In this document: positions 10,501-19,257 of the stretch, piece after piece
Layout of the letters: every line of letters begins with the position of its first letter
Position numbering within the stretch: the stretch's first letter is position 1
NCBI GenBank assembly: GCA_027919835.1
Contig: JANVFP010000009.1
Span: forward strand, 868,001 to 932,000
DNA length: 64,000 bases
Origin: Lentinula raphanica
Lineage: Eukaryota; Basidiomycota; Agaricomycetes; Agaricales; Omphalotaceae
Direction: 5' to 3'
The notes under the pieces: model-generated
Told to the model about the DNA's origin: nothing
Seen by the model: the letters and a program-made list of their open reading frames with translations, nothing else
Database searches by the model: none
Made by a program: the position numbers and the translations under genes

Positions 10501-11464
10501 CTCCGAACAATTGGCGCAACTTTTCGTTATTCATGTCTTCTCTAAACATGGTGTTCCGAATCATGTTACCTCCGACCGAGGATCGGAATTCGTTTCGGCG
10601 TTTTTCCGAGCTTTAGGTCAAGCTTTGTCGATGGAATTACACTATACGTCTGGTTATCATCCGGAAGCTGATGGTCAAACCGAACGAGTAAACCAAACTC
10701 TGGAGCAGTACATCCGGATCTATTGTTCTTATCAACAGGACGACTGGTCATCCCTTCTTCCGATTGCGGAATTTGCTTATAACAACGCTCCTAACGCTTC
10801 CACTGGTCTTACTCCGTTCTTTGCTAACAAAGGCTACCATCCGAACATCACAGTCCGACCGGAGATCGATATTCGTTCCGACTTAGCCAAGGATTTCGTT
10901 GTTAATCTTGATGAGCTTCATACTTTTCTACGTGATGAAATCACTAATGCTCAAAAGAAATACAAGGAACAGGCTGATCGAAAACGAATTCCTCCGCCGG
11001 TGTTCTCCGTTGGATCGGAAGTCTTCGTTCTAGCAAAATACATCAAATCCACTCGACCTACAGCGAAGTTTGCAGAGAAGTATCTTGGACCTTTCACGGT
11101 TCTTGAGAAGATCGGCTCTCTCTCATACAAGATACAACTCCCCGATTATCTTCGTCGCATTCATCCTGTATTCCACGTCTCACAACTCGAACCCTCCTAT
11201 CCGAATCCGATTCCGAATCGGACCCAAACACCTCCACCTCCGATCGAGGTTGAAGGTGAAGTCGAGTATCTCGTTGCCGAAGTACTTGATTCAAAGCTAG
11301 ACCGTCGGTTCAAACGTTGTCCCCTCCGGTACTTCGTTAGATGGTCTGGTTATGAAGGTACCGACGAGGAGTTCTCTTGGGTTGCTGCAGACGACATTCA
11401 TGCCGACGAACTCATTCCGGCTTTCCACCTCCGATATCCAGACAAACCTGGACCTTTGACTTAG
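7544..11464 (+). CDS. pol: Ty3 Pol polyprotein with C-terminal chromodomain
   Basis: Open frame -1 to gag from 7544. There is no upstream ATG, so it is presumably made as Gag-Pol. Counting from 7655 (1269 codons), the domains in order are as follows. Aspartic protease has DSG at about residue 41. Reverse transcriptase has YLDDILIYSDD (YLDD 464-467). RNase H begins VETDASDYALAA near 610. Integrase has an HHCC zinc domain (H-H then C-x2-C in SCTICGRNK) and DDE core residues around SMDFIEQL, TSDRGSEF and the Glu of HPEADGQTER. A chromodomain follows (YFVRWSGYEGTDEEFSWV). Chromodomain integrases direct insertion to modified chromatin. All catalytic motifs are present and the frame has no stops, so it is likely active. 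Confidence 0.95.
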   Translation, partial: RRRDSGLSVGGTGKIVRNSCPSARSRSCVDLVRALPEVLTLNASALSNLEKSFIIPLSAKISTITSDYISISFDSLLDSGSTDCFIDTSFVRQKRIPTKPILTPINLRLFDGSLSPSPISEYVSLSVVFPSNEQLPLDFYVTPLDSSCKAVLGYSFLSRCNPSIDWVAKTITIRTTDQVLSQTSSSEIPSDGSEDSENLDLTRYPRSPPDDPLPARAGRSAFTSRSRLKPRPLSDKFPFEPLYTYPSVVQMASKLEYSGVDIALVGATVFHHACKMSGMEPLLLYAVHSEVAARASQPAPPMATSDSKSPPIPEAYRDFADVFDEVESEVLPEHRSYDLKIDLEEGAEPPIGRIYPLSPRELEALREFIDKQLVSGAIRPSTSPHGAPVLFVPKKDGSLRLCVDFRGLNRITKKDRYPLPLISDLLDAPKKAKIYTKLDLAHAYHLVRIADGDEWKTTFRTRYGSFEWLVMPFGLTNAPAAFQRFVNDIFADLLDVCVIVYLDDILIYSDDPTAHEEHVKEVLRRLRKHKLFCNPAKCEFGIDTVEYLGYILSPDGLSMAEDKIKAIIDWPTPRKVKDIQSFLGFANFYRRFIHNYSDIVVPMNRLTRKDTPWVWTSECQDSFDTLKHAFTHAPILSHWEPDKPLIVETDASDYALAAILSIVGADGEIHPVAFLSRTFHSAELNYDTHDKELLAIFEAFKAWRHYLEGSGTPIDVVTDHKNLEYFSTTKILTRRQVRWSEYLHQFNFVIRFRPGKLGAKPDAMTRRWDVYPKEGDIGYAQVNPHNFRPIFTNDQLTTSLRATFLEGPVLRASVVMDFEAVHQSIREHYSSDGEAMAGLKLVDDPSNLRWTMGLDGLLRLDGRIYVPNFGDLRLQILRFFHDHPLSGHFGQNRTLEAVRRQYTWPKVREFVKDYVSSCTICGRNKPRRHRPYGLLKPLPVPSRPWDSISMDFIEQLPDSDGYTAILVVVDRASKQAIFIACDDKITSEQLAQLFVIHVFSKHGVPNHVTSDRGSEFVSAFFRALGQALSMELHYTSGYHPEADGQTERVNQTLEQYIRIYCSYQQDDWSSLLPIAEFAYNNAPNASTGLTPFFANKGYHPNITVRPEIDIRSDLAKDFVVNLDELHTFLRDEITNAQKKYKEQADRKRIPPPVFSVGSEVFVLAKYIKSTRPTAKFAEKYLGPFTVLEKIGSLSYKIQLPDYLRRIHPVFHVSQLEPSYPNPIPNRTQTPPPPIEVEGEVEYLVAEVLDSKLDRRFKRCPLRYFVRWSGYEGTDEEFSWVAADDIHADELIPAFHLRYPDKPGPLT
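7582..7655 (+). promoter_or_regulatory. Gag-Pol recoding signal (A-run, stop, H-type pseudoknot)
   Basis: Five A residues (7582-7586) precede the gag TAG. After a 5-nt spacer comes an 11-bp perfect stem: CGCAACTCCTG (7592-7602) with CAGGAGTTGCG (7618-7628). The 15-nt loop pairs with downstream sequence: GCACGAA (7610-7616) with TTCGTGC (7638-7644), and CCTCT (7605-7609) with AGAGG (7651-7655). Loop lengths suit an H-type pseudoknot. The pol frame is -1 relative to gag and opens at 7544, so a -1 frameshift in the 46-nt overlap would join them. The slip site G GAA AAA is not a classical X XXY YYZ heptamer, so bypass or reinitiation is also possible. Confidence 0.75.
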
Positions 11465-11791
11465 CTATGTGGTCAATGTTATATCATTAATTTTCCTTCT
11501 GTTTTCATTGTTGTACTAACACTACACTTCGGTGTATTTTATTCAACACTCTCGGTATTTATACTGATTGAGTATAAACGCGATGATAGCAAATTGAGCG
11601 TTTATATTTTTTCTTAACTTTTTCTAAGTCCATTCCGACGGATTTCCGTCGGACTTATCGTTGTTTTCATTTATTGTATCTACTTTACTATTCCTTTCTC
11701 ATTGGACTTCATTTCACAATATGTAAGTTCATTATATACAAAGTTTGGACTTCAAGAAAAACCAAGAAAATTTTATATACAAGTTTTACTA

Positions 11792-13137
11792 CTAGTCCGA
11801 ACTGTTCTCTTCATCCGAGGAGTCCACTTGAATGACTTCCATTTTCTTTTTCTTCTCCTTGTCCTGCTCCGACTCCGTTTCCTTCGGCGCGTTATCTTCT
11901 CCCACCTGGAAAAACTCCAACAGGTAATCGAGGGTGGCCTCAATAGTCCGAAGGCGGGCGTCGGTGTTGTGGGCCTGTCTTGATGACTCCGCCCGGTTTT
12001 CCCTCAACATATCCAGGATCTCTTGCTGAGTGTTGGCAAGATCGTTGAAGGTCTCCTTGAGACCCTGGATGTCGTCCTCGAGGTTGGACAACCTCAAGGA
12101 GTTGTCGGTCCCTCGGATCGGAGTCTTCGCCTTCCTGGGTTTTGGTTTTCGTCCTGGACCGGTACGAGTTGGAACCGCTCCGACGGAACCGGACCACGAG
12201 CACTGCACCTTGTTGTCGTGGCAAGGCTGGCAGGCGGTGGCATTCTTCCTAGTCTGCGGAACGCAGAACTCGTCCCGTTCGAGGCGATGACACCTCGCAC
12301 AAGCTCGGTGTTCGTCGGACTCGTCGTCCCCTCCGCTAGGAGCCGGCGATGCCTCCGAACTGTCGTCGTCGTCGCCGTCGTCCGGACCTGGGTACTCGTC
12401 GTCGCTCGGATCTCCTCCGGTGCCGACATTCTGGCTATGAGTCAGACGAGCACAAAAGAAAAGAAGTTAGTGAGTGACTTACCACGAAAGGAATAAATGG
12501 AAATTCAGGAACATACCTTCGGATTCGGGATGGACCCGCCGATGGAGACTCCGCCGGAGTCGTCTGCGTCGTGGTATTATGCTAACCAGAAACGGATCAG
12601 TAATCAAATGGGAACAGGAAGAAATTTTCTGCTTGCCGAAGCATCAGAAAATCGTCGAAGTCGAAGCAACCGAAGTTGCTCCGGCGGCGGTAGCTGATGA
12701 GAGCCACCAACCTTGGTCCTCTTCTTGGCTTTACCAGCCTCTTCTTCCTCTGCCCGACGTTTCTTGCCTTCCCGTACTTTCCGTCGGTGGGCTTCCTCTA
12801 CTCGTTCCTCCGCCTCGCGTTGGAGTCGGTCCTCTTCGGCTCGGCGTTCCTCCGCAAGTCGGCGCTCCTCCTCTCGTCGCTCCTCTGCTTCTCTCCGCTG
12901 TCTCTCCTCCGCTTCTTGTTTCTCCTCCTCCTCCCGCCGTCGTCGGTTCTGTTCTAGGCGCTCCCGCATCGCTGCAAGTGCCGCCTCATCTGCCTCCGCC
13001 TCACGTCGTCGACGTTGTTCGGCGGTTTCGTCACCACGAAGCCGAAGGACTGGTAACCTGACTAAGTCAGGTCCATCGGTGGTGGTGGTAGTAGTGGTGG
13101 TGGTGTTGGCGTTGGTACTGGATCGGAATCGAGACAT
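11792..13137 (-). CDS. Antisense accessory gene of the Ty3 element (coiled-coil, Cys-rich protein)
   Basis: Gene inside the retrotransposon but on the opposite strand, between pol and the 3' LTR. Exon 1 begins with ATG at 13137 (MSRFRSSTNAN), then a Thr run and a long Glu/Arg-rich predicted coiled coil (about residues 38-150). A small middle exon ends at 12517 at a GTATGT donor. An 82-nt intron follows, with a CTAAC branch-like site and TAG acceptor at 12435. The last exon (11792-12434) reads DSDEHRACARCHRLERD, later TACQPCHDNKVQCSWSG, so it is Cys-rich and possibly zinc-binding, then a basic stretch, a second coiled coil and an acidic end (VDSSDEENSSD). The exon 1/middle exon junction lies somewhere in 12564-12711 and is uncertain. 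I do not recognise the family. Convergent with pol. Confidence 0.7.
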
Positions 13138-13173
13138 GAGAGAAATTTTGAAGTCCCCTCTAATCCTGCTCCG

Positions 13174-13180
13174 CTTTTAT
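13174..13180 (-). promoter_or_regulatory. TATA box of the antisense Ty3 gene
   Basis: TATAAAA on the minus strand, about 37 nt upstream of the ATG at 13137. This supports independent transcription of the antisense gene. Confidence 0.55.
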
Positions 13181-13377
13181 AGCTTGGATCGGCGCACGGA
13201 CCATCGTTTAGGGCTGGTCTTTTCGCGTCAAAATTCTAAGACCACCATCAAACCGTTTCCTAATCGGGCGGGCCGATTCCAGAGCTCTAGAATCGGACCA
13301 ACGGAGTCATGTGATCGGATCAACAGGATCATATGATCGTGCTGGATTTCGTCATCGGCTTTCGAGGGCTCAAGCCT

Positions 13378-13390
13378 AAGAGGGGGATAC
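13378..13390 (+). other. Polypurine tract of the Ty3 element
   Basis: AAGAGGGGGATAC directly precedes the 3' LTR, the expected plus-strand primer. Its last bases GATAC followed by TGTT also match the host target sequence (see findings). Confidence 0.75.
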
Positions 13391-13976
13391 TGTTACGACC
13401 ATCAGAATCGGAGCTCCGTCGGAGTTTCACTCGGAGGTTGGACTTGGAGATTTCCTGAATCTATCTAAGTCATTCCCAACAGCATCCACCTTGTCCCTCA
13501 TTCCGATTCCGCCGGTGCATCGGTTTGGACTAACTTGATTATGATCTTATTGTTTTATTCTCTGACAGCTCAGCTGACCTTTATATTGATTTACTTTACA
13601 ATAGCTTATTGTCTTTCTCACCTCCGATGCTGTAGTACCGAGATGTGTATTGTCTTATTGTACTTTAGATTAGACTGACTATCCGTACAGTATATAAGGA
13701 GCCTGTACATACTTACATACCTTAGTTTTAATATCAACTTGGATTACCTCGTTAACGTTAACACTCACCTCTGTGCTCTCGGTGTCGTCTTGATCGTTGA
13801 TCATCGCCGACTCCGAACCTCCGTCGGACTTCGTACACGTTGTACTCGTCCTCCTCTGCTCTCTTGGTTGAACACGGTAACGTGGCGAGGGTGTTGCTCA
13901 ATAACAACACTAACGTTCAACAATCCTCTGTGTCTCTGATCGGAGCTCCGACTCCGTCGGTGGCACGGTCCTAACA
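13391..13976 (+). repeat. 3' LTR of the Ty3 element
   Basis: 586-bp copy of 5198-5783 with one visible difference (T at 13652). Followed by the target duplication GATAC at 13977-13981. Confidence 0.97.
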
Positions 13977-14960
13977 GATACTGTTCACCAACTTCACATT
14001 TGTATAATCTATGCAAGCCCTTCCTGTCAGCAGCACGCTATGTTTGTATACACAATTGGTTAACGCTCCCTGAGCCAAGACACCAGTTGTCATAGTAGAT
14101 CGCCAGAAGAACTGAATGTTGGTTGAGGCTCTTTCTATACGACATTCGATTGAGCTTACCTGATGCTGGCATATGCTTGTGCATATCACCATCAAGAACA
14201 AGCCGATTGCCATTGCTATCCATCTTCCAATGTCAGGTCTCTCAGCCTCATCAGTTGCGGATCAGTGCGGATCGAGCTTTTGCAAAGTTGATAATTGCCT
14301 GACTGCGAGGTCAGAATCTCTACGCCGATGTAGCAGAAGAGAAAGCACCTTGACCACCAAGGGTCCCATCATCTGGCATGTGTCCCCGAAAACCTGAGTG
14401 TGAATGCATGCAAATCAGAAAGAGATTTGACAATGTGGCCTGTGAGCTTACTTTGAAAGCCCCTCCGATCCAGAAAAGGTGACCGAAGACCTCGTTCAAG
14501 CTCCAAGCAAGACTAGCCTCCCGTCTTCCATCTACTTTGCGCCATTTCTTCTCAAGAGAATCCCGGGTTTTGCACCTTCACGCACCAGTACGTGCACCTT
14601 ATAAAACCAGGATCAATCTTACCCAGTTCCAGTCTCGTATTCCAATCATTAGCTTCTTCGACTCTGCATGCCCAGGCTTTGTCTAACTCTTCTGACAGGT
14701 GTGCTGCGGCCATGGTTTCATCCATCTTCCAAAGGTCTGAGGCCTGTAGAGTACGCTGATAACCCAAGACCTTCTGTGAAAGAATGAAGATGTATCAATC
14801 ACGGTAGACTATGCCAACAAAGGAGTTAAGTATGTTACCATGAGCGGCGTAACCCAAGAGTATGTCAGTTTTGAAAGAAGAGAGGCCTTCACAGTTGGAA
14901 TAACCCGACTTCGTCATTGTTCTTGAGAGCAAAACACTCCACAAAAAAAGAAAGAAAACA
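13977..14960 (-). pseudogene. Captured ABCC (MRP-type) transporter fragment, upstream part
   Basis: On the minus strand, text typical of fungal ABCC multidrug transporters appears in the right order across intron-like gaps: SYSWVTPL region, LGYQRTLQASDLWKMDE (about 14710-14770), WACRVEEANDWNTRLELG, SLNEVFGHLFWIGGAFKV, then MAIGLFLMVICTSICQHQ, FFWRSTMTTGVLAQGALTN and LTGRACIDYTNVKLVNSI, which ends at the Ty3 insertion. The remainder is at 4650-5197. An in-frame stop interrupts the text upstream (about 14890), and both nucleotide-binding domains are missing, so it is a dead fragment. Retained introns show that it was captured as DNA, not via mRNA. Confidence 0.8.
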
Positions 14961-15130
14961 AGAGGTGTCATTCCAACTCCTTTCGACGTTCATACACGCA
15001 TTCCAATAGTACGGGAAGCAGCGGAACGACAATAGGATCAAATCCGGGCCGATGCTCAAACATTGTAAATCGCTGCGAAAAAAATCGAATCCAAAACCAT
15101 AAAACCCTTACCCTAAAGGGTAGCGGGAAT

Positions 15131-15711
15131 TGGCACTGCTATGTTCCGATGCCCCTGAGTCACTCTGGAAAGAAACAGTGTTATGGATGGAATCTCTATC
15201 TGGTTGGTTCAGCTCTCATGAAAAATCACAGTGGATGAAACCATATAGTATAAAGGTACCAACTGAAGATCATGAAGCTCTTGAACGGAGTTTTGTTGAA
15301 CATGGACTGGGAGAGCCATGGTTATTGTTGATCATTATGGCTATGCTGTCTTGGACTGAGCCTTGGTTCGAAAATGATGTAGCATTTGAATTGCGTGTTG
15401 CAGCGGAAGCTTTCCGTCGTACACTTCAAGTCAGAAGTGGAGAAAATCCGGTTGTAAGAGTGATTCTTTTCCTGCTTTTTTTGTTCAGTGCGAGCTGACA
15501 CACATACAATGGCTTTAGGTTCAACCCATCAAAGCGAACAACCCCATATCGGGAGACAAGAATGACGAGTCGAATGTGAAGATATCAAGGAATGCTGGAT
15601 GGGTCAAGGTTCAACGAATGATACACGTTGATACCAAGTTGCGACCTTGGAGAAACGCAGAGGAGACTCAGCAACCAGGGTCTGGGTTGGAGCTTCATGA
15701 GTACGTTTGAA
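15131..15711 (+). pseudogene. DUF6535 copy 1, severed C-terminal portion
   Basis: Resumes copy 1 exactly where it stops at 4282: LALLCSDAPESLWKETV aligns with the same segment of copy 2 (LALLCSDAPGSLWKETV). It includes the intron after GENPVV and a diverged last exon. With 10.8 kb of foreign DNA in between it cannot make the full protein. Confidence 0.9.
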
Positions 15712-15833
15712 AGCTCGAGTTCGCGCCGTGCACGATAATACAGTCTACCGTTATTTGATGTATTCCTACAATATGATGACACTTCCGCGAATCTGTGTGC
15801 GTGTAATTTGGTCGAAGCTGGCCCAAACTACTA

Positions 15834-16033
15834 GGTGTGGTTCCTTCCCTCCCACTCAAGCCGTTGCAATAGTTTCTGGCGCCGGGCCATCGTGGTCAGA
15901 TGGATTGATGTTGATACTAGTCGGATCGTTGGAGATGTACAAACTGTGTATCAAAATCCAGCCCGTCAACGTCCGCGAAAAGTGAGCGAGAACATTTGAA
16001 CTCACCGGAATTGTGGAGATCAGGATGGATAGA
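15834..16033 (-). pseudogene. Relic of the ricin-B lectin gene (last intron and exon)
   Basis: Diverged copy of about 29080-29290, covering the end of exon 3, intron 3 and exon 4 of the lectin gene. Shared landmarks include gatggattgatgttgat/agatcgatgttgatcgc and the exon 3 donor region (ctcaccgga). It sits downstream of DUF6535 copy 1 exactly as the intact lectin sits downstream of copy 2. Similarity stops at about 16033 and jumps to BNI4-like sequence, marking a deletion breakpoint. Confidence 0.75.
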
Positions 16034-16085
16034 CGTCGTCAGAGGAGAGGTGGTGTAGAGTGATTCGCGTTTTGACGTATGTGAA

Positions 16086-16410
16086 CCATGACAGTTCTGT
16101 CGGATTCTGGAGCGAACTGTAGAACGAATTCGACCGCATTCTGTTGGAAGTTACGTTCTCTGTAAAATCAAGTGGTAAATCATAGGTGGCAGCGTTCGGA
16201 GAAAAGACTAAGGTCGGTATTCGAGATAAGTTATAAGGAGCATACACACGCTTCATCATGCCTTTCGCAGACACCTGCGTATTCATCGTATTCATCGTCC
16301 ATAGTAGCCCGATCCATACCTATGCATATCGCGCATTCCTCATCCTCCACCCCAGTCCATCCTCACAGCCCTCGGGGTTGTCGCTAGCACCTTGTGCAGG
16401 GTAATCACAA
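16086..16410 (-). pseudogene. Relic of the BNI4-like gene
   Basis: Diverged copy of 36888-37250. It contains the exon after the second-last intron (NRMRSNSFY...QNPTELS against NRVRSNSYNSPQNPTEL), the intron itself and part of the preceding acidic exon (plus strand 'accttgtgcagggta'). The frame is broken, including runaway changes after QNPTEL. A second relic of the same segment lies at 35085-35290. Confidence 0.75.
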
Positions 16411-16726
16411 CAGCCGATGTAAAGCCAGATAAAATGAATCGTTTCGTGAAGCCAGAGCGGGAAAACATGTCGAAAGATGCGGTGGGCCACCCATTGGCAC
16501 GGCACCCACAAGGCGGTCGAACGTGAAGCAGATGTATTGCGCCATACTTTGAGAAGCGTTGATGTCTGGAGCTAGCAGGAACTGATGGAGCGGTAGCCAT
16601 TGAAGCATTGAACCAGAGCTGTTTCCTAGTAACAGGTTCGAGCGGTGGGCCTTCCAGTTTCGAAGGGCTCGTATTCTGCATGAGAGTAGAGATGGAAGTG
16701 CGAAAGAGTAATCTGTAGACCGGCGC
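16411..16726. other. Unassigned sequence left of the Ngaro-like element
   Basis: I see no supported gene. Open frames exist on the minus strand but have no recognisable motif and no paralogue elsewhere in the window. Confidence 0.4.
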
Positions 16727-16886
16727 GTGTAAGATTCTTCGAAACGATCACGTGAGAAGAATATGGGTTTTCGAAGAAGTGAAGGTGGCTGTGAGATTTG
16801 AGTCACCTTACTTCTTGCAGTCATCATCATCGAGAACAACGAGCAGCGCAGCTCGAACTTGTTCTCCGTTTATCTTAAAATTTTCG
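16727..16886 (+). repeat. Ngaro split repeat A1 (160 bp)
   Basis: From GTGTAAGATTC to TTAAAATTTTCG; recurs at 22939-23098 with no differences that I noticed. Confidence 0.93.
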
Positions 16887-16970
16887 TATTTATTCTCTTA
16901 CACCTCGCGCTCACCTGTTTCTTCCGTTCCAGCTAAATCGCCGTTCTTCATTACCCGCTTTTGACACATC

Positions 16971-19257
16971 ATGCCGAGAGGCCCACGCAGTCACTCAACG
17001 CCTCCCTCCAGCTCTGCCTCCTCCTCTGCCTTTGGGAAAGGAAGGAACACAACCTTGGACTCGCTTCGCGGCGCCTCCGCGAATGCTACTCCAACACTTT
17101 CGACTACCGATAATCAACACTTGGAACGCGTCCCGGAGGAAGATTCCGATGAGGACGACAATACTCATCCTCCCTCCTCGGCCTCTCCTTCTGGCACAAC
17201 CGCTCCGTCTCCGAATTCGCTGGGAGGGTCCTCTCAGGAGGACTTAGGCCACCAAGGTGCGACCGACTCCAGTCAACAGCATCCTTCTTCCTCTGGCCCA
17301 ACGCCCAACTCTACCGACACGGGTTCCGGGGTCTCTCCTGTGACAACCCATGGACCCTCAAATCCTCTCTACGCTGTACTCCGTTTGGGCGTAAACGGAG
17401 ACGAACCGTCTGTTCGTTGCCCAGGTACGTGTTTGCTGCTGGGCCGCCTGCCCCTTCCTGTGGGCCGTCTGCCCCAGGTTTTTATGCGTTGCTCATGCTT
17501 GTTCCCGTCTGGAACAGGTGACAACGCGCAGTCTCCCAGCCCTCCTGTGACCGCGGCTTCCGGCTCGCCTGCTGGTGGTGGCGACACAGGTACGTGCTGG
17601 TGCATATATGCAGTTTCTTCTTGCTTAACGAGTCCGCCTGACTCCAGGTGATCGTCACCAGCCGGAGCCGCCTGCTCATGACCGACCTTCGCATGCGCCG
17701 ACTGCGAGTGCTCCTTCCCCTCGTCGTCGGCGTGGCTCTCGACGGGATTCACCTGCTCGGGGTCGATCCTCGCATCGTCAGTCTCATACAAAGGGCTATG
17801 CCAGGGATCGGTCTGACCCTCGCTCTCCAGGAGACGCTCCTCCTTCGAACCGTCGACGGATGCGTTCACGCTCTGTCTCCTCCTATGGCAGTTCCAGGGG
17901 CTATGACCACTCGTCTTCTCGCTCCCGGTCCCGTCATGGACGCTCTTCCCATCGTTCTGGGGGGCATTCCTCTCGTGGCTCTCACCGATCCCACCCTCAG
18001 CCCGAGGATGCGTCCTCTCCACACGAACGGAAGGGTCGTTCCCATCATGGTCGCCACCGGAGTGGGAGTCGTGCTGATCGTCACCGGCCTCCCACACCTG
18101 GAGGACACCCACAGCAGCCCCCGCTGGACCCTGCTGAGCAGTCTCCTCACTTGCGTAGGTCTTCTTCCCGGTCCCACCGCTACTACCGGTCTCGCTCCCG
18201 CTACTCCCGGTCCCGCAGTCGTCACGCTCGTTCCGATCGACGCAGAACACGCTCTCGCCGACGCTCACGGTCAGCGTCTCCCCGCAGACACCACACCCGT
18301 TCTCGTTCTAGGCGTCGGGGTCGTTCTCGTCGTCGAGATCGCTCCTACTCTCGACGGCGGTCACGTTCTCATCGCCGGGGTGTGGTACTTCCTGACCCGA
18401 AGTATCAGCGGTCTTCTGTGCCTATCTGGGGCTCTGTTGATGTGCTCCCTGAGGTAGCTGCAGCTTTGCGGAATGGTTGGAGCAGCCATATTGCCATGGG
18501 TTGGTTCAACCCAGCTCTAGCTATGCGTGCCAAGTTGCGTTCTGACGGTTCTGAACATCGGACTGCGAAGAACCTTTGTGCTTTTGACCTGGGCAGGATC
18601 TCCTCTGAGGACTTCACTGAGATCGCCAAAGCTATGCCCCTCGCAGTCGAGGCGTATCTCATTCCTGCCAAGGAAAGTGCTCCAGGTTCCGGCCAGGCTT
18701 TGCGGATGGCGGACTCCATACGGAAGACCTTCGCCATGGTCATTTCGCAGCGGAACTTCCGTGATCAGTTCCCCACCTGGCGGGAGTACACACAGGATGT
18801 GCTGTACGAGTGGTATCTGCACCCGGGCCAGGAAGGTTCCCCCTTTGTCCTGGACCACAGCCGCTACCGCAATTTGTGGGAACGTGCTTTCCGTCCCCCA
18901 TCCGCTGACGCGTCCTCATCCTCTGCTGCTCTTTCTACGTCGGCCAGTTCACAGGGTTCCAGCTCTCGCTCATCACGCCCTCGGGCTGCAGGTTCCTACT
19001 CTAGTGCCCCCTCGTCGGTGGTCGATGGTTGCTTTCTCTGCGCGGACTCCACTCATACCACCCGGGGACATGTCCTCAAGCCTTCTGATCTGCTCAAGCG
19101 CTCCTCGGACAACCGCAATTGGGTTGACCGGGATGGGAACGTCATCTGTAACGCCTTCAACCGCAGAGTGGGATGCCAGCGTATCCATTGCAAATACCGC
19201 CACTTCTGTGGCTGCTGTGGATCCACCGCTCACGGATCACAGCACCACCATGCTTGA
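16971..19257 (+). CDS. Ngaro ORF1: Gag-like protein with RS domain and Cys/His cluster
   Basis: Starts MPRGPRSHSTPPSSSAS. It is interrupted by two probable introns that share the donor GTACGTG (about 17425-17517 and 17592-17648). The first half is Ser/Pro/Thr-rich. The middle (about 17860-18390) is a long Arg/Ser-rich region with many RS, SRS and SRSR units, like splicing-factor RS domains. A conserved-looking globular part follows (NGWSSHIAMGWFNPALAMR ... FPTWREYTQDVLYEWYLHP). The end has Cys/His groups (CFLCADSTHTTRGH; HCKYRHFCGCCG). It probably packages the element RNA. The stop TGA at 19255 overlaps the ATG of ORF2 at 19250. Confidence 0.75.

Larger units (their letters stand above)
5198..13976 (+). 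mobile_element. Ty3/gypsy chromovirus LTR retrotransposon
   Basis: Complete 8779-bp element: 586-bp LTRs, gag, pol (protease, reverse transcriptase, RNase H, integrase, chromodomain), polypurine tract, and an extra antisense gene between pol and the 3' LTR. It is flanked by a 5-bp target duplication GATAC (5193-5197 and 13977-13981). I find one base difference between the LTRs (C at 5459, T at 13652), so insertion was very recent. gag and pol are open throughout. It landed in the captured ABCC fragment. Removing the element plus one GATAC restores that fragment's reading frame. The primer site and recoding signal are described separately. Confidence 0.97.
4283..15127. mobile_element. Composite insertion: gene-capturing DNA element containing a Ty3 retrotransposon
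   Basis: Comparison with the uninterrupted paralogue (about 28358-28375) shows foreign DNA from 4283 to 15127. Subtracting the Ty3 element leaves about 2.07 kb. The ends carry a short inverted repeat: CCCGCTACCC at 4310-4319, subterminal, and GGGTAGCGGG at 15118-15127. A small palindrome (TACCC-TAAA-GGGTA) lies just inside the right end. Two boundary readings fit. One is a 3-bp AAT duplication (4280-4282 and 15128-15130). The other is insertion between two T residues without duplication, with asymmetric inverted repeats and a 3' palindrome as in Helentrons. The cargo is a decayed ABCC transporter fragment in antisense. No transposase or helicase is visible, so it is non-autonomous. Confidence 0.7.

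Noticed and set aside
12023..13336. Plus-strand open frames of 157-207 aa downstream of pol
   Set aside because: Shadows of the antisense gene, whose spliced frame gives coherent Cys and coiled-coil features.
17369..18268. 299-aa open frame on the minus strand
   Set aside because: Shadow of the Arg/Ser-rich tract of Ngaro ORF1; RS codons read backwards stay open. No motif.
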